12,917 nucleotides of DNA from Acidobacteriaceae bacterium (GTDB lineage Bacteria > Acidobacteriota > Terriglobia > Terriglobales > Acidobacteriaceae): assembly GCA_003140785.1 (NCBI GenBank), contig PLKY01000362.1, positions 1-12,917 on the forward strand. The letters run 5' to 3'. Every line of letters starts with the position of its first letter. Position 1 is the first letter of the stretch. This document shows positions 1 to 6,644 of this stretch, one piece after another. The position numbers and the translations under genes are program-made. The notes beneath the pieces were generated by a model. The model did not search any database and was not told the origin of the DNA. It worked only from the letters and a program-made list of their open reading frames with translations.

Positions 1-18
1 AGCAGACTGGAGAATCGG

Positions 19-780
19 TTGCGGCGAATTAACTCTGCATTTGCAATTCTGACACTAACGGCGAGTGGGCTCTCGGCACAAGACGGGGTTCACCCTGAAC
101 TGAAGTACCATCAAGCGCCAGATCAGGATGGCGTATATTACGTGGGTCCCGAGGTGAGTGCGCCCCGCTTGGTGTCCACCGTATATGTGCCCTACCCGGA
201 TGAAGTTCCCTACAAAGCTCTTAAAGGCATGACCGTCATGGCAATGGTCATCAACACCAGAGGCATCCCGGAACATATTCAGCTTCTGCTTCATCACGGC
301 GACTTATTCGATCGAGCCGCAGTCGCCGCAGTGCAACATTCAAAGTTTGCGCCGGGCATGCTAGGAGAGAAACCGGTTCCGGTATGGATCGACGTGCGCG
401 TTGTCTTCAGCGCCGACCGCAGCCAAACAACCCCGCAGGTCCTCATCACCGAAAGGGATCTGCCCATACCAAATGAGTCTCAGCTCGAGGATAAACATCA
501 CAGACCCCTTTCCTACACACCGCCCCTCCCTATCCACACCGTCGATGCGGACTTTGTTGATCCGTTTGTCAAGGTTCCATATATTCAGGTCGCGGTGGTC
601 TCGGTGCTGGTGAGCGATGAGGGTGTGCCAACAGATGTTCGCGTCGTGCGTGGTCTCGGATTCGGTTTAGATGAGAAGGCCGCGGCTGCCGTCTGGCGCT
701 ACAGATTCCTCCCCGCGATGAAGAAAGGCAAACCAGTTGCCGCTCGCAGAAATGTGATAGTGAATTTCGTAAAGTTTTGA
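19..780 (+). CDS. Secreted protein with two tandem TonB-C-like domains
   Basis: The start is TTG, with GGAG six bases upstream (9-12) and a clear signal peptide (MRRINSAFAILTLTASGLSA, probable cleavage before Q21). The frame is also open back to base 1, so a start outside the window is possible. The 253-residue product carries two copies of a TonB C-terminal-like fold, at about residues 44-131 and 168-252. Each has the pattern of a strand pair ('VMAMVINTRGIPEHIQLL', 'VAVVSVLVSDEGVPTDVRVV'), an alpha helix ('AAVAAVQHSKFAPG', 'AAAAVWRYRFLPA') and a last strand. In TonB this domain contacts the TonB box of outer-membrane receptors. Here there is no cytoplasmic-membrane anchor and no Pro-rich spacer, so the protein is probably free in the periplasm and is not a classical energy transducer. 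It converges with the EF-hand gene. The fold call is good; the function is unknown. Confidence 0.85.
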   Translation: MRRINSAFAILTLTASGLSAQDGVHPELKYHQAPDQDGVYYVGPEVSAPRLVSTVYVPYPDEVPYKALKGMTVMAMVINTRGIPEHIQLLLHHGDLFDRAAVAAVQHSKFAPGMLGEKPVPVWIDVRVVFSADRSQTTPQVLITERDLPIPNESQLEDKHHRPLSYTPPLPIHTVDADFVDPFVKVPYIQVAVVSVLVSDEGVPTDVRVVRGLGFGLDEKAAAAVWRYRFLPAMKKGKPVAARRNVIVNFVKF

Positions 781-841
781 ACCTCAAAGCTCCTTCGAAT
801 AGCGGTTTTCGACCAAGCGGATCACGCAATTCTCGAAGCTC

Positions 842-1207
842 TTACCGATGGGTTCCACCACGGTGTGCGGTCTCCAGTTGCGATTGCTCAAGTTCTTTCA
901 CGTCCAGTTCGCCATCATGGTTCGCGTCCAGCCGGTCGAACTCAGCAGACATGAAGCTCATGAACTCTGCCCTTGAGACCTTGCCGCTCTTGTCGGCGTC
1001 CATCAGGAGCAGGAGTCTCTTCGCCTCAATCTCTCCGGCAGCGACTTTTGGGGATGAGGGCTTGATGGTCGGAGCGGTGGAATTGGATGTTTGAGGAGCG
1101 GACGTGGCGGCCTGACCAGCTGCGATGACGGTCCGGGCCGCGCTCCCAATTATGAATATTCCCACGACAGCAAAAGTCCCCAAAATCAAGTTCTTCGTTG
1201 AAAACAT
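842..1207 (-). CDS. Membrane-anchored two-EF-hand calcium-binding protein
   Basis: The product has 121 residues. An ATG at 1207 is preceded by a strong Shine-Dalgarno (GGAGGAG, complement of 1214-1220) at 6 nt spacing. Residues 7-25 are hydrophobic (membrane anchor or uncleaved signal), followed by a Ser/Thr/Ala/Pro-rich linker (about 30-58). Two canonical EF-hand loops follow: D70-A-D-K-S-G-K-V-S-R-A-E81 and D94-A-N-H-D-G-E-L-D-V-K-E105. Both have acidic or polar ligands at positions 1, 3, 5 and 9 and Glu at 12, so both should bind Ca2+. The protein is probably periplasmic. Such small EF-hand proteins are common in environmental bacteria and their roles are mostly unknown. The gene is monocistronic as far as can be seen. 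Confidence 0.88.
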   Translation of the reverse strand: MFSTKNLILGTFAVVGIFIIGSAARTVIAAGQAATSAPQTSNSTAPTIKPSSPKVAAGEIEAKRLLLLMDADKSGKVSRAEFMSFMSAEFDRLDANHDGELDVKELEQSQLETAHRGGTHR

Positions 1208-1789
1208 GACCGTCTCCTCCGTCAGAATTCAGGCTATGAACCGTCCTATTTGCGAAGTGAATATACACCAGCATACAGGCAGAGGAAAGACTGTAACGTC
1301 ACGATCATGTGAGAGATCCGGTTATCGGCGATTGGACTGACGAATTCCCTTTCGCTTCTCCGAAATCACGCGAATAAGCCCGCATGACGTAACAAGATCA
1401 TCGAGTGAACCGAGGCTCGGACTTCAATCTGTAAATCCCGGGTGACGGCAACCGAAAAACAGGACCTCCTCTCCTTTCCACCAGTTGTGTTCACAGGCTG
1501 CAAACTCGAAATCAACAAAACTATAACCGGCTTCCAAAAAGTTATTTGACGCACACCTCGGATTGGCCCTCCGTTCACGGCATATCGCGGCCGTTCGAGG
1601 CCGCAGGAGGTGCCAATGAACGTCCTGCATAGCCCACTATCCGACTCTCGATTGTCCGCAGGCAATCGTTGCCCTGAATTCGTCCGGCCTAAGCCTATTC
1701 CCCTTTCTGATCGTTTTCCCTGCGCTGTCGTTCGGGCAGTCGCCGGGTATCCCACATCTGCTACTTCACGCGCGAACCATGCCCACAAT
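1208..1789. other. Gap with no recognisable gene
   Basis: About 580 bases lie between the EF-hand gene start and the 3' end of the broken response regulator. Open frames on both strands (for example 1366-1788 on minus) have low-complexity, Arg/Ser/Pro-rich translations that look like chance frames and resemble no family I know. The only local structure is an inverted repeat GCGGCC-GTTCGA-GGCCGC at 1587-1604. It is followed at once by AGGAGG (1605-1610) and an ATG at 1616 opening a weak plus-strand frame that runs antisense into the response regulator. The region should hold the promoter of the EF-hand gene, but I cannot place its -35/-10 with confidence. Confidence 0.5.
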
Positions 1790-2329
1790 TTAATCCTTCG
1801 CTTCCGGTTTCAGCCAATCGGAGGAGTGTTTTTCAATCGCAATCCTCGCCAGCTGGCTTCGCGTTCTTACTCCAGCTTTGTGAAACAGTTCTTGGATTAC
1901 AGCTTTAATGGAGCTTTCTGAGACTTTCGGATTCCAGGCAATTTCCTTGTTTGTCAGCCCATCGAGAATTCCGCGCAACACGTCACTTTGACGGGAAGTG
2001 AGGGAACGCTGGTGTTCAACTTGCTCGGCATGGGCGCTTCTCGCGCAAACCAACGATCGGGCAGCCTCACTGTCCAGTCAAATCTCGTTCTTCGCGACAC
2101 GGCGAATCGCTTCGATCAGCTGGTCCGGATTGTTTTGCTTTAAGAAGACTCCGTTAGCTCCCGCTTCCATGACCTGGAGCGTCGCAGTGTCGGTCATTCC
2201 TGCCGTCACCATCAGAATCTTCACTCCAAGCTGGCATTTCTCAATCTCGGCGACGAGGCTGGAGCCTCGCTCCTCGCCAAGATCGAAGTCGAGAAGAACC
2301 ACATCTGTTGGCGTTTTACAAAGCGCGAC
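1790..2329 (-). pseudogene. Broken NarL/LuxR-type response regulator
   Basis: This is one reading frame interrupted by a single TGA (2078-2080). Upstream of the stop is the second half of a receiver domain. 'TDVVLLDFDLGEE' holds the phospho-acceptor Asp (codon 2288-2290), 'ILMVTAG' the switch Thr and 'GVFLKQ' the conserved Lys. Downstream, in the same frame, are a linker ('LDSEAARSLVCARS') and a LuxR-type HTH ('LTSRQSDVLRGILDGLTNKEIAW...VRTRSQLARIAIEKH'). In NarL-type regulators the sequence at the stop is usually 'EIWLD', so TGA probably replaces TGG (Trp). The first half of the receiver, with its acidic pair, is missing: the regulator sequence runs out near 2326-2335, where an RND adaptor fragment begins on the other strand. 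Translation from internal starts (2302 or 2053) would give only pieces. I read it as a pseudogene; a sequencing error could explain the stop but not the missing N-terminus. Confidence 0.82.
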
Positions 2330-2332
2330 AAT

Positions 2333-2800
2333 ACGGTTGCCGATCTTAGCAGTGTGTGGGTCATCCGCGATGTCTATGAGAACGACATCCCTAAACTGTC
2401 GCTCGGCCAGGTAGCAAGGATCAAGCTGACCGCATATCCCGACAGGTTAATCACCGGACGCATTTCAGACATCGGCCCCGTGCTCGATCCTTCCATCCGA
2501 ACTGCGAAAGCGCGCATTGAGGTTCCGAACCCCGGCATTCTCAAGCTGGGCATGTTCGTCACCGCAACCTTCCAGAGCCTCAAGAAGGAACACTTCGCGG
2601 TGGTGCCTGCTCCCGCGGTTCTGCATCTGCACGACCGCGACTGGGTCTTCATGCCCGCGGGCAATAACAAGTTTCGCAGAGTTCCGGTGAAGGCCGGCGC
2701 GATGGTGGGCGACAAACAGGAGATCCTGGTGGGCGTTCAGAGCGGCCAGCAGGTCGTTTCGAACGTGCTGCAGCTTGAAGCGACATTGAAGGCGCAATGA
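2333..2800 (+). pseudogene. C-terminal fragment of RND efflux adaptor (HlyD/CzcB type)
   Basis: About 155 residues of a periplasmic adaptor (membrane fusion protein) are present. 'TVADLSSVWVIRDVYENDIPKL' opens the beta-barrel domain. It continues through 'IKLTAYPDRLITGRISDIGPVLDPSIRTAKARIEVPNPGILKLGMFVTATF' and a membrane-proximal domain ending 'GQQVVSNVLQLEATLKAQ'. In the intact family (usually 350-450 residues) the signal peptide, alpha-hairpin and lipoyl half-motifs come first; all are missing. The frame has no stop just upstream but abuts antisense response-regulator sequence there. A GTG at 2354 would be an in-frame start only by chance. The stop codon overlaps the next start as ATGA (2797-2800), the normal translational coupling of adaptor and pump genes. 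The fragment should be non-functional. Confidence 0.85.
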
Positions 2801-4086
2801 TACGGTACCTCGTAAACTTCGCGCTGAAGAACCCATTTGTCGTACTTGGTATAGCGGTCTTTCTTTTTGTTTGGGGAATCATCTCGTTCAAGGCTCTGCC
2901 CATCGACGCATATCCCGACATTGCGAACAACTATGTCAACGTGATCACGCAATGGCCGGGTCACTCGGCCGAAGACATCGAGAAGCAAGTGACGGTTCCG
3001 ACCGAGATCCAGATGGCCGGGCTTCCTCACCTGGATGACCTGCGCTCGTTCACTCTGGCAGGCATCTCCAGCCTCATGATGAACTTCGACGATGCGTCGG
3101 ACAACAACTGGAACCGCGAGCGCGTGGTGGAACGGTTGGGCATGGTTACGCTGCCCAATAACCTGGTGCCGCAGTTGCAGACCGACTGGAGCCCGACCGG
3201 CCAAATCTACTTCTACACGATGGAAAGCAAGAACCCGTCCGTCGACGTGATGGAACTGAAGTCCATCGCGGACTGGACCCTCGGCAAGCAGTTCAAGAGC
3301 GTGCCTCATATCGTCGATGTGGCTACATGCGGTGGACTTACAAAGGAATACCAGATTCGTCTCGATCCAGAGAAACTCATCAGTTATGGGCTGAGTCTCT
3401 CGCAGGTTGAGAATCAACTCTCCCTGAATAACACCAATGCCGGCGGAAGCTTTATCCAGGTGGGCCCGCAGCAGATCAACGTTCATGCGCAGGGCCTCTT
3501 TACAACGGTACAGGACATCAAAAACACCGTCATCGCACAATCAAACGGCGCGCCAATCCGAATCAAGGACATCGCGGAGGTCGACCAGGGGCCGAAGATT
3601 CGCCTCGGCTACCCCGATCTTGCCATAGGCGCCGGCACAGTGCTGGATGAGGAATCGGCGCGGCGCAGCATCGAAGCTGGCGCCAGGTTTCTCACCAGTC
3701 CGGGATTTGTTCCAGAGGTGGTGGCATATGCGAACAAGTCAGACGTTGTGGTCTTTCCTGGCGCGCTGACGCCAACCGAAGTGATCGCGGCATGGAAGGC
3801 GGGTTCGGATTTCGTCAAGATTTACCCATCGGCTCCCATGGGCGGGGTCCAATACGTCCGCGCACTTAAGGTGCCTCTACCGCAGATTCCCCTGATCGCC
3901 ACCGGGGGCGTCAATCAATCGACAGCCTTCGAATTCATTTTGGCTGGCGTGAGCGCTATCGGAGTGGGTACCGAATTGCTGCCCAAGGAGGCGTTACAAT
4001 TTCGTCAGGAACATCGCGTCCATGAGTTAGCTCGAAGGTTCATCGCGATGGTGAAAGAGGCGCGAGAACAGCGAGAGTCCATATAG
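2797..4086 (+). CDS. Chimeric ORF: N-terminal RND (CzcA-type) pump fused to C-terminal KDPG aldolase
   Basis: One open frame of 429 codons joins two unrelated proteins. Residues 1-271 are the N-terminus of a heavy-metal-type RND transporter: TM1 (about 12-34), then 'KALPIDAYPDIANNYV', 'WPGHSAEDIEKQVTVP', 'TKEYQIRLDPEKL' and 'IKDIAEVDQGPKIRLG' of the periplasmic porter domain. Intact pumps are about 1030-1050 residues, so about three quarters is missing, including the TM4 proton-relay region. Residues 272-429, from 'YPDLAIGAGTVLDEESARR', are the C-terminal part of 2-keto-3-deoxy-6-phosphogluconate aldolase (Eda). The change occurs within codons 271-273 (about 3607-3615), with no stop or frameshift. 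The start overlaps the adaptor stop (ATGA). The predicted product would place a partial aldolase after one TM and a partial porter domain, so neither function is expected to survive. It is either a recombination product or an assembly chimera. Confidence 0.85.
   Translation: MIRYLVNFALKNPFVVLGIAVFLFVWGIISFKALPIDAYPDIANNYVNVITQWPGHSAEDIEKQVTVPTEIQMAGLPHLDDLRSFTLAGISSLMMNFDDASDNNWNRERVVERLGMVTLPNNLVPQLQTDWSPTGQIYFYTMESKNPSVDVMELKSIADWTLGKQFKSVPHIVDVATCGGLTKEYQIRLDPEKLISYGLSLSQVENQLSLNNTNAGGSFIQVGPQQINVHAQGLFTTVQDIKNTVIAQSNGAPIRIKDIAEVDQGPKIRLGYPDLAIGAGTVLDEESARRSIEAGARFLTSPGFVPEVVAYANKSDVVVFPGALTPTEVIAAWKAGSDFVKIYPSAPMGGVQYVRALKVPLPQIPLIATGGVNQSTAFEFILAGVSAIGVGTELLPKEALQFRQEHRVHELARRFIAMVKEAREQRESI
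3610..4086 (+). pseudogene. Eda-derived (KDPG aldolase) portion of the chimera, N-terminus missing
   Basis: Within the chimera this part matches the class I KDPG/KHG aldolase barrel. It shows 'IGAGTVL', 'GARFLTSPGF', 'VVVFPGALTPTEVIAAW', then 'DFVKIYPS' with the Schiff-base Lys (residue 341, codon 3817-3819), 'IATGGVN' of the phosphate-binding region, and 'AIGVGTELL'. The first roughly 50 residues of a normal ~210-residue enzyme are missing, including the strand that carries the catalytic Glu (Glu45 in E. coli Eda). The enzyme would therefore lack its general base and two strands of the barrel. The natural stop (TAG, 4084-4086) is retained. No other Entner-Doudoroff or sugar-acid gene is nearby. 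Confidence 0.82.
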
Positions 4087-4154
4087 CATCTCAGATTATT
4101 TCTGCCTCAATGGCGAAGGGCTGGAAGACCATCCGTTCTGTTCAAGAACTCTCG

Positions 4155-4171
4155 TGGACCGTAACGGTCCA
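4155..4171. repeat. Perfect palindrome between convergent genes
   Basis: TGGACCGTAACGGTCCA has 8-bp arms around one central A; as RNA it would be a 6-bp stem with a GTAAC loop. It sits in the 103-bp gap between the converging chimera and pstS-like genes. No U-run follows on either strand, so it is not a classical intrinsic terminator. It could still act as a weak or bidirectional stop, or as a binding site. Confidence 0.4.
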
Positions 4172-4189
4172 AAGGGTTACGCGTCCCCG

Positions 4190-5641
4190 TTAGTGAATTT
4201 TCGCAATCGCAGCCGCTTCTTCTTTGGCCAAATCCTTTGGGATTGGGAGATACCCTAATGCGGCGGCCTGCCGCTGGGCCGGCCCCAACATCCACTGCAA
4301 AAAACCCGTGAGCGCTTTCCGTATGGTGTCGTCCGCGCTACGAGCAGGAACAACAATCCATGTAAAGGAGCTGATTGGGTAAACGCCCGCACCTGGGACA
4401 TCCACGATAGAGGCTTTGAAGTCTGGACTGACTTTCATGGAATGGCTCGCAGCCGCGGCGATGCTTTCAAGGCTGGCTGGGATGAATTCACCGTTTCGAT
4501 TTCGAACTCTGCCGTAGCTCAGATGATTCTGCAAGGCATAAATAAATTCAACGTACCCAATTGAGCCGCTCTGCTCTCTAACCAGTTTGGCTACCCCGTC
4601 GTTCCCGTTTGCTTCATGTCCTACCGGCCATTTGGGAGCCAGGCTTGTCCCGACCTGGCCCTTCCACTCAGGGCTTGTCTTTGAGAGATAGTCCGTCCAG
4701 GCGTAGCTGGTGCCACTGCCATCGGCGCGATGAACGACTGCGATATCGAGATCGGGAAGGCGAAGGCCTCGATTGATGCGGGTCAAAATCGGGTCATTCC
4801 ATTTCTTGATCTTCCCCAGATAAATACCGGCCAGTGCCTCTGGAGTGAATGCGATATCGCGGGGCAATCCGGGCAGATTAACGACGGGCACCACCGCGCC
4901 TACCACCGATGGAAAAAACAGATACTTGTCCTCATCTCCTGGCGCGAGTTCATGAATCACCTCCGGACTGTCCGAAGCTCCGAAATCGACGCTCTGCGCA
5001 AGCAGTCTGCCGATGCCCGCTGCCGATCCGATCGGTTCGTACGTTATCTGCACAGAAGGATTTTCGCGCCGGTAGTTTGTAAACCATTTCTCATAGACGG
5101 GGAAAGGGAAGGTAGCACCCGCCCCCTTCAGAATAGTCGTGGGTTGGGGCAGAGGCGCGGTGAAGGTTAGCGCTTCGCCTTGTTTCAAGGCGTCATCAAG
5201 CTTCTTTGCAATGAGGATCGAGAGATCCTTCGACACGTCTCCCGAAGCCGCTGGCGGTGTTGCGAGGTATGACCAGAGCGTCTGGCCGGTCTTATCCCTC
5301 AGCTCAATCGAGAGGAAGCCGGTATAGATGGGTGTGCCGTTCGGTGGCACCTTACCCAATTGCGGGTTGTGGCTGCGGTACCCTTTGATCCACACCTCGC
5401 CGCCACCACCCAAGATTGCATCTGCGCTTGATTCGTCTCCAGCAAGGGATACCGATTTAATCTTGCGGAGTTCGGCGAGCACATCCTCGCGTAACGCCTC
5501 AGAACCCTCACGGGTAGCGAACGGCTCAACGTAAATCCGTCTGATTTGATTGGCAGGTGCTGTCTGCGAGGCGAGCGTAGGTCCGACCATCGCGCAGCAG
5601 AACGCAACACAGACGGCGAACCGGAACCGGGAAACGCACAT
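4190..5641 (-). CDS. pstS: PstS-like phosphate-binding protein with extra N-terminal domain
   Basis: I chose the ATG at 5641 (483 residues). It has GGAGG about 12 nt upstream, opens a signal peptide (cleavage near 'TLAS-Q26'), and lies 40 nt after the preceding stop; an earlier in-frame start at 5707 would overlap that gene. Residues about 32-155 form a separate alpha/beta domain ('RRIYVEPFATREG', 'ADAILGGGGEVWIKGY', 'LSIELRDKTGQTLWSYL'), resembling the small periplasmic domains found in FlgO/CsgG-type lipoproteins (tentative). Residues about 168-483 are a full PstS fold: 'GAGATFPFPVYEKW' (Thr177, Phe178), 'GSAAGIGRLL', 'DFGASDSP' (Asp224), 'IYLGKIKKWNDP', 'HRADGSGTSYAW' (Arg305, Asp307, Ser309, Thr311) and 'GSIGYVEFIYA'. 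The E. coli phosphate ligands appear conserved. It is the last gene of a run after two outer-membrane proteins, with no pstCAB. It may deliver phosphate to a distant ABC transporter or act in sensing. Confidence 0.88.
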   Translation of the reverse strand: MCVSRFRFAVCVAFCCAMVGPTLASQTAPANQIRRIYVEPFATREGSEALREDVLAELRKIKSVSLAGDESSADAILGGGGEVWIKGYRSHNPQLGKVPPNGTPIYTGFLSIELRDKTGQTLWSYLATPPAASGDVSKDLSILIAKKLDDALKQGEALTFTAPLPQPTTILKGAGATFPFPVYEKWFTNYRRENPSVQITYEPIGSAAGIGRLLAQSVDFGASDSPEVIHELAPGDEDKYLFFPSVVGAVVPVVNLPGLPRDIAFTPEALAGIYLGKIKKWNDPILTRINRGLRLPDLDIAVVHRADGSGTSYAWTDYLSKTSPEWKGQVGTSLAPKWPVGHEANGNDGVAKLVREQSGSIGYVEFIYALQNHLSYGRVRNRNGEFIPASLESIAAAASHSMKVSPDFKASIVDVPGAGVYPISSFTWIVVPARSADDTIRKALTGFLQWMLGPAQRQAAALGYLPIPKDLAKEEAAAIAKIH

Positions 5642-5681
5642 GATTGGGATTATCCTCCAACTGCATGCAGTCCGATGCGAT

Positions 5682-6644
5682 TTACTTGTGTCCGAACAAC
5701 TCCACACCGAAGACGATTCGCCATTGTGCCGCTCCGAAGTTTTGCACTAGCGCATGGCCGGCGCCCAGCTTTATCCGCAAATTTCGTCCTGCCCCGCTGT
5801 GCTCCAAACGCCCGGTTAAGAGCGCCTCCGTGCCCGTCTCCCCACTGAAGAAAGAGTGAAAGGCCGTTTCACCGAAAATCTCCGGACCCGCGATCATTGA
5901 CCAACCGCTCGGCCCGGCAAACCTGCGCCCACCGCTAATGCCGTAGAGGAACTCGCTTCCGTTTGGACTCCCGGGTGCGGGCGCATCATTCAGAGGGCGA
6001 ACATGGACACCAAGCTGGCCCGCATAGGTGAAGGCACCGGCGTCGCCGGCAGCAAGAAACCGAAACATCGCGCGGTACCTGGCGTCGGTCACGTAATCGG
6101 CGCGGCTTCCGGAAGGAATGATGAGCTGCGCACCTGCACCCAAACGAAGCAGGCTGCCTGACCTTCCAAACAAGCGAGCGTCGAGACCGATACGAGGATC
6201 GGACACCGAATCGGGATTGGTCCCAAGGCTCACTGATGGAGCAGTGAACTGATACGGACCAAGAGTCCCGCTTGTGCCCGTTACCAGAAGGGGCATGGGA
6301 AAGTTTACATAACCCCGAAAGCGATCATGAGTAACCGCGCCCCCGATATCGACGAATGCCTCTTCCGACACAACTGCGAGCTTCTGCTTGCCATCTGAAC
6401 TCGTGATTACAAGCGGATTTCGTGCGTAGCCGGAGGTGAGTGAGACCGCGCCACCGAGCCGGCCGCTGATGTCGAGGTCGTCCATGACGAACCATCCGCC
6501 GCCAGGAGCGGATTGATAGAGACGCTCGACTGCGAAACCGGATGGCTGTTGCTGCGCATCCGCAAGCAAAGGCCGGAAGCTAAAGAGAGCAAATCCCGCC
6601 AGCAACGCGTAGATATAGCTCCGTTGTGGTTTAGAACTCGCCAT
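5682..6644 (-). CDS. Outer-membrane beta-barrel protein, function unknown
   Basis: The product has 320 residues. A basic N-terminus and hydrophobic stretch ('YIYALLAGFALFSFRPLLADA') form a signal peptide with cleavage near 'ADA-QQQ'. 'FAVERLYQSAPGGGWFVMDDLDI' follows, then alternating amphipathic strands rich in Gly and aromatic residues ('GGAVSLTSGYARNPL', 'FRGYVNFPMPLLVTG', 'GLDARLFGRSGSLLRLGAGAQLIIPSG', 'GWSMIAGPEIFGETAF', 'RIVFGVELFGHK'). The opening resembles the beta-barrel half of OmpA-like 'transporter' proteins of soil bacteria, but no OmpA peptidoglycan-binding domain follows. The ATG lies inside the end of the porin gene (14-nt overlap), so the two should be co-transcribed and coupled. 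The pstS-like gene follows after 40 nt. No Cys is present. It is probably a pore or a structural barrel; the substrate cannot be told. Confidence 0.82.
   Translation of the reverse strand: MASSKPQRSYIYALLAGFALFSFRPLLADAQQQPSGFAVERLYQSAPGGGWFVMDDLDISGRLGGAVSLTSGYARNPLVITSSDGKQKLAVVSEEAFVDIGGAVTHDRFRGYVNFPMPLLVTGTSGTLGPYQFTAPSVSLGTNPDSVSDPRIGLDARLFGRSGSLLRLGAGAQLIIPSGSRADYVTDARYRAMFRFLAAGDAGAFTYAGQLGVHVRPLNDAPAPGSPNGSEFLYGISGGRRFAGPSGWSMIAGPEIFGETAFHSFFSGETGTEALLTGRLEHSGAGRNLRIKLGAGHALVQNFGAAQWRIVFGVELFGHK

Noticed and set aside
792..837. CTTCGA/TCGAAG pair between the first two genes as a terminator
   Set aside because: The arms are 6 bp with a loop of over 30 nt and no U-run on either strand.
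1366..1788. Minus-strand 140-codon frame in the gap
   Set aside because: Its composition is that of chance translation, with no domain, signal peptide or clear ribosome site.
2737..3540. Long minus-strand frame (267 codons) opposite the RND fragment
   Set aside because: It is antisense to clear RND coding sequence, is His/Val/Arg-rich without known motifs, and has no plausible start context.
2340..3621. The RND segment as an insertion sequence or transposon
   Set aside because: Despite the 8-bp repeats there are no terminal inverted repeats and no transposase, and removing the segment does not restore either the regulator or eda.
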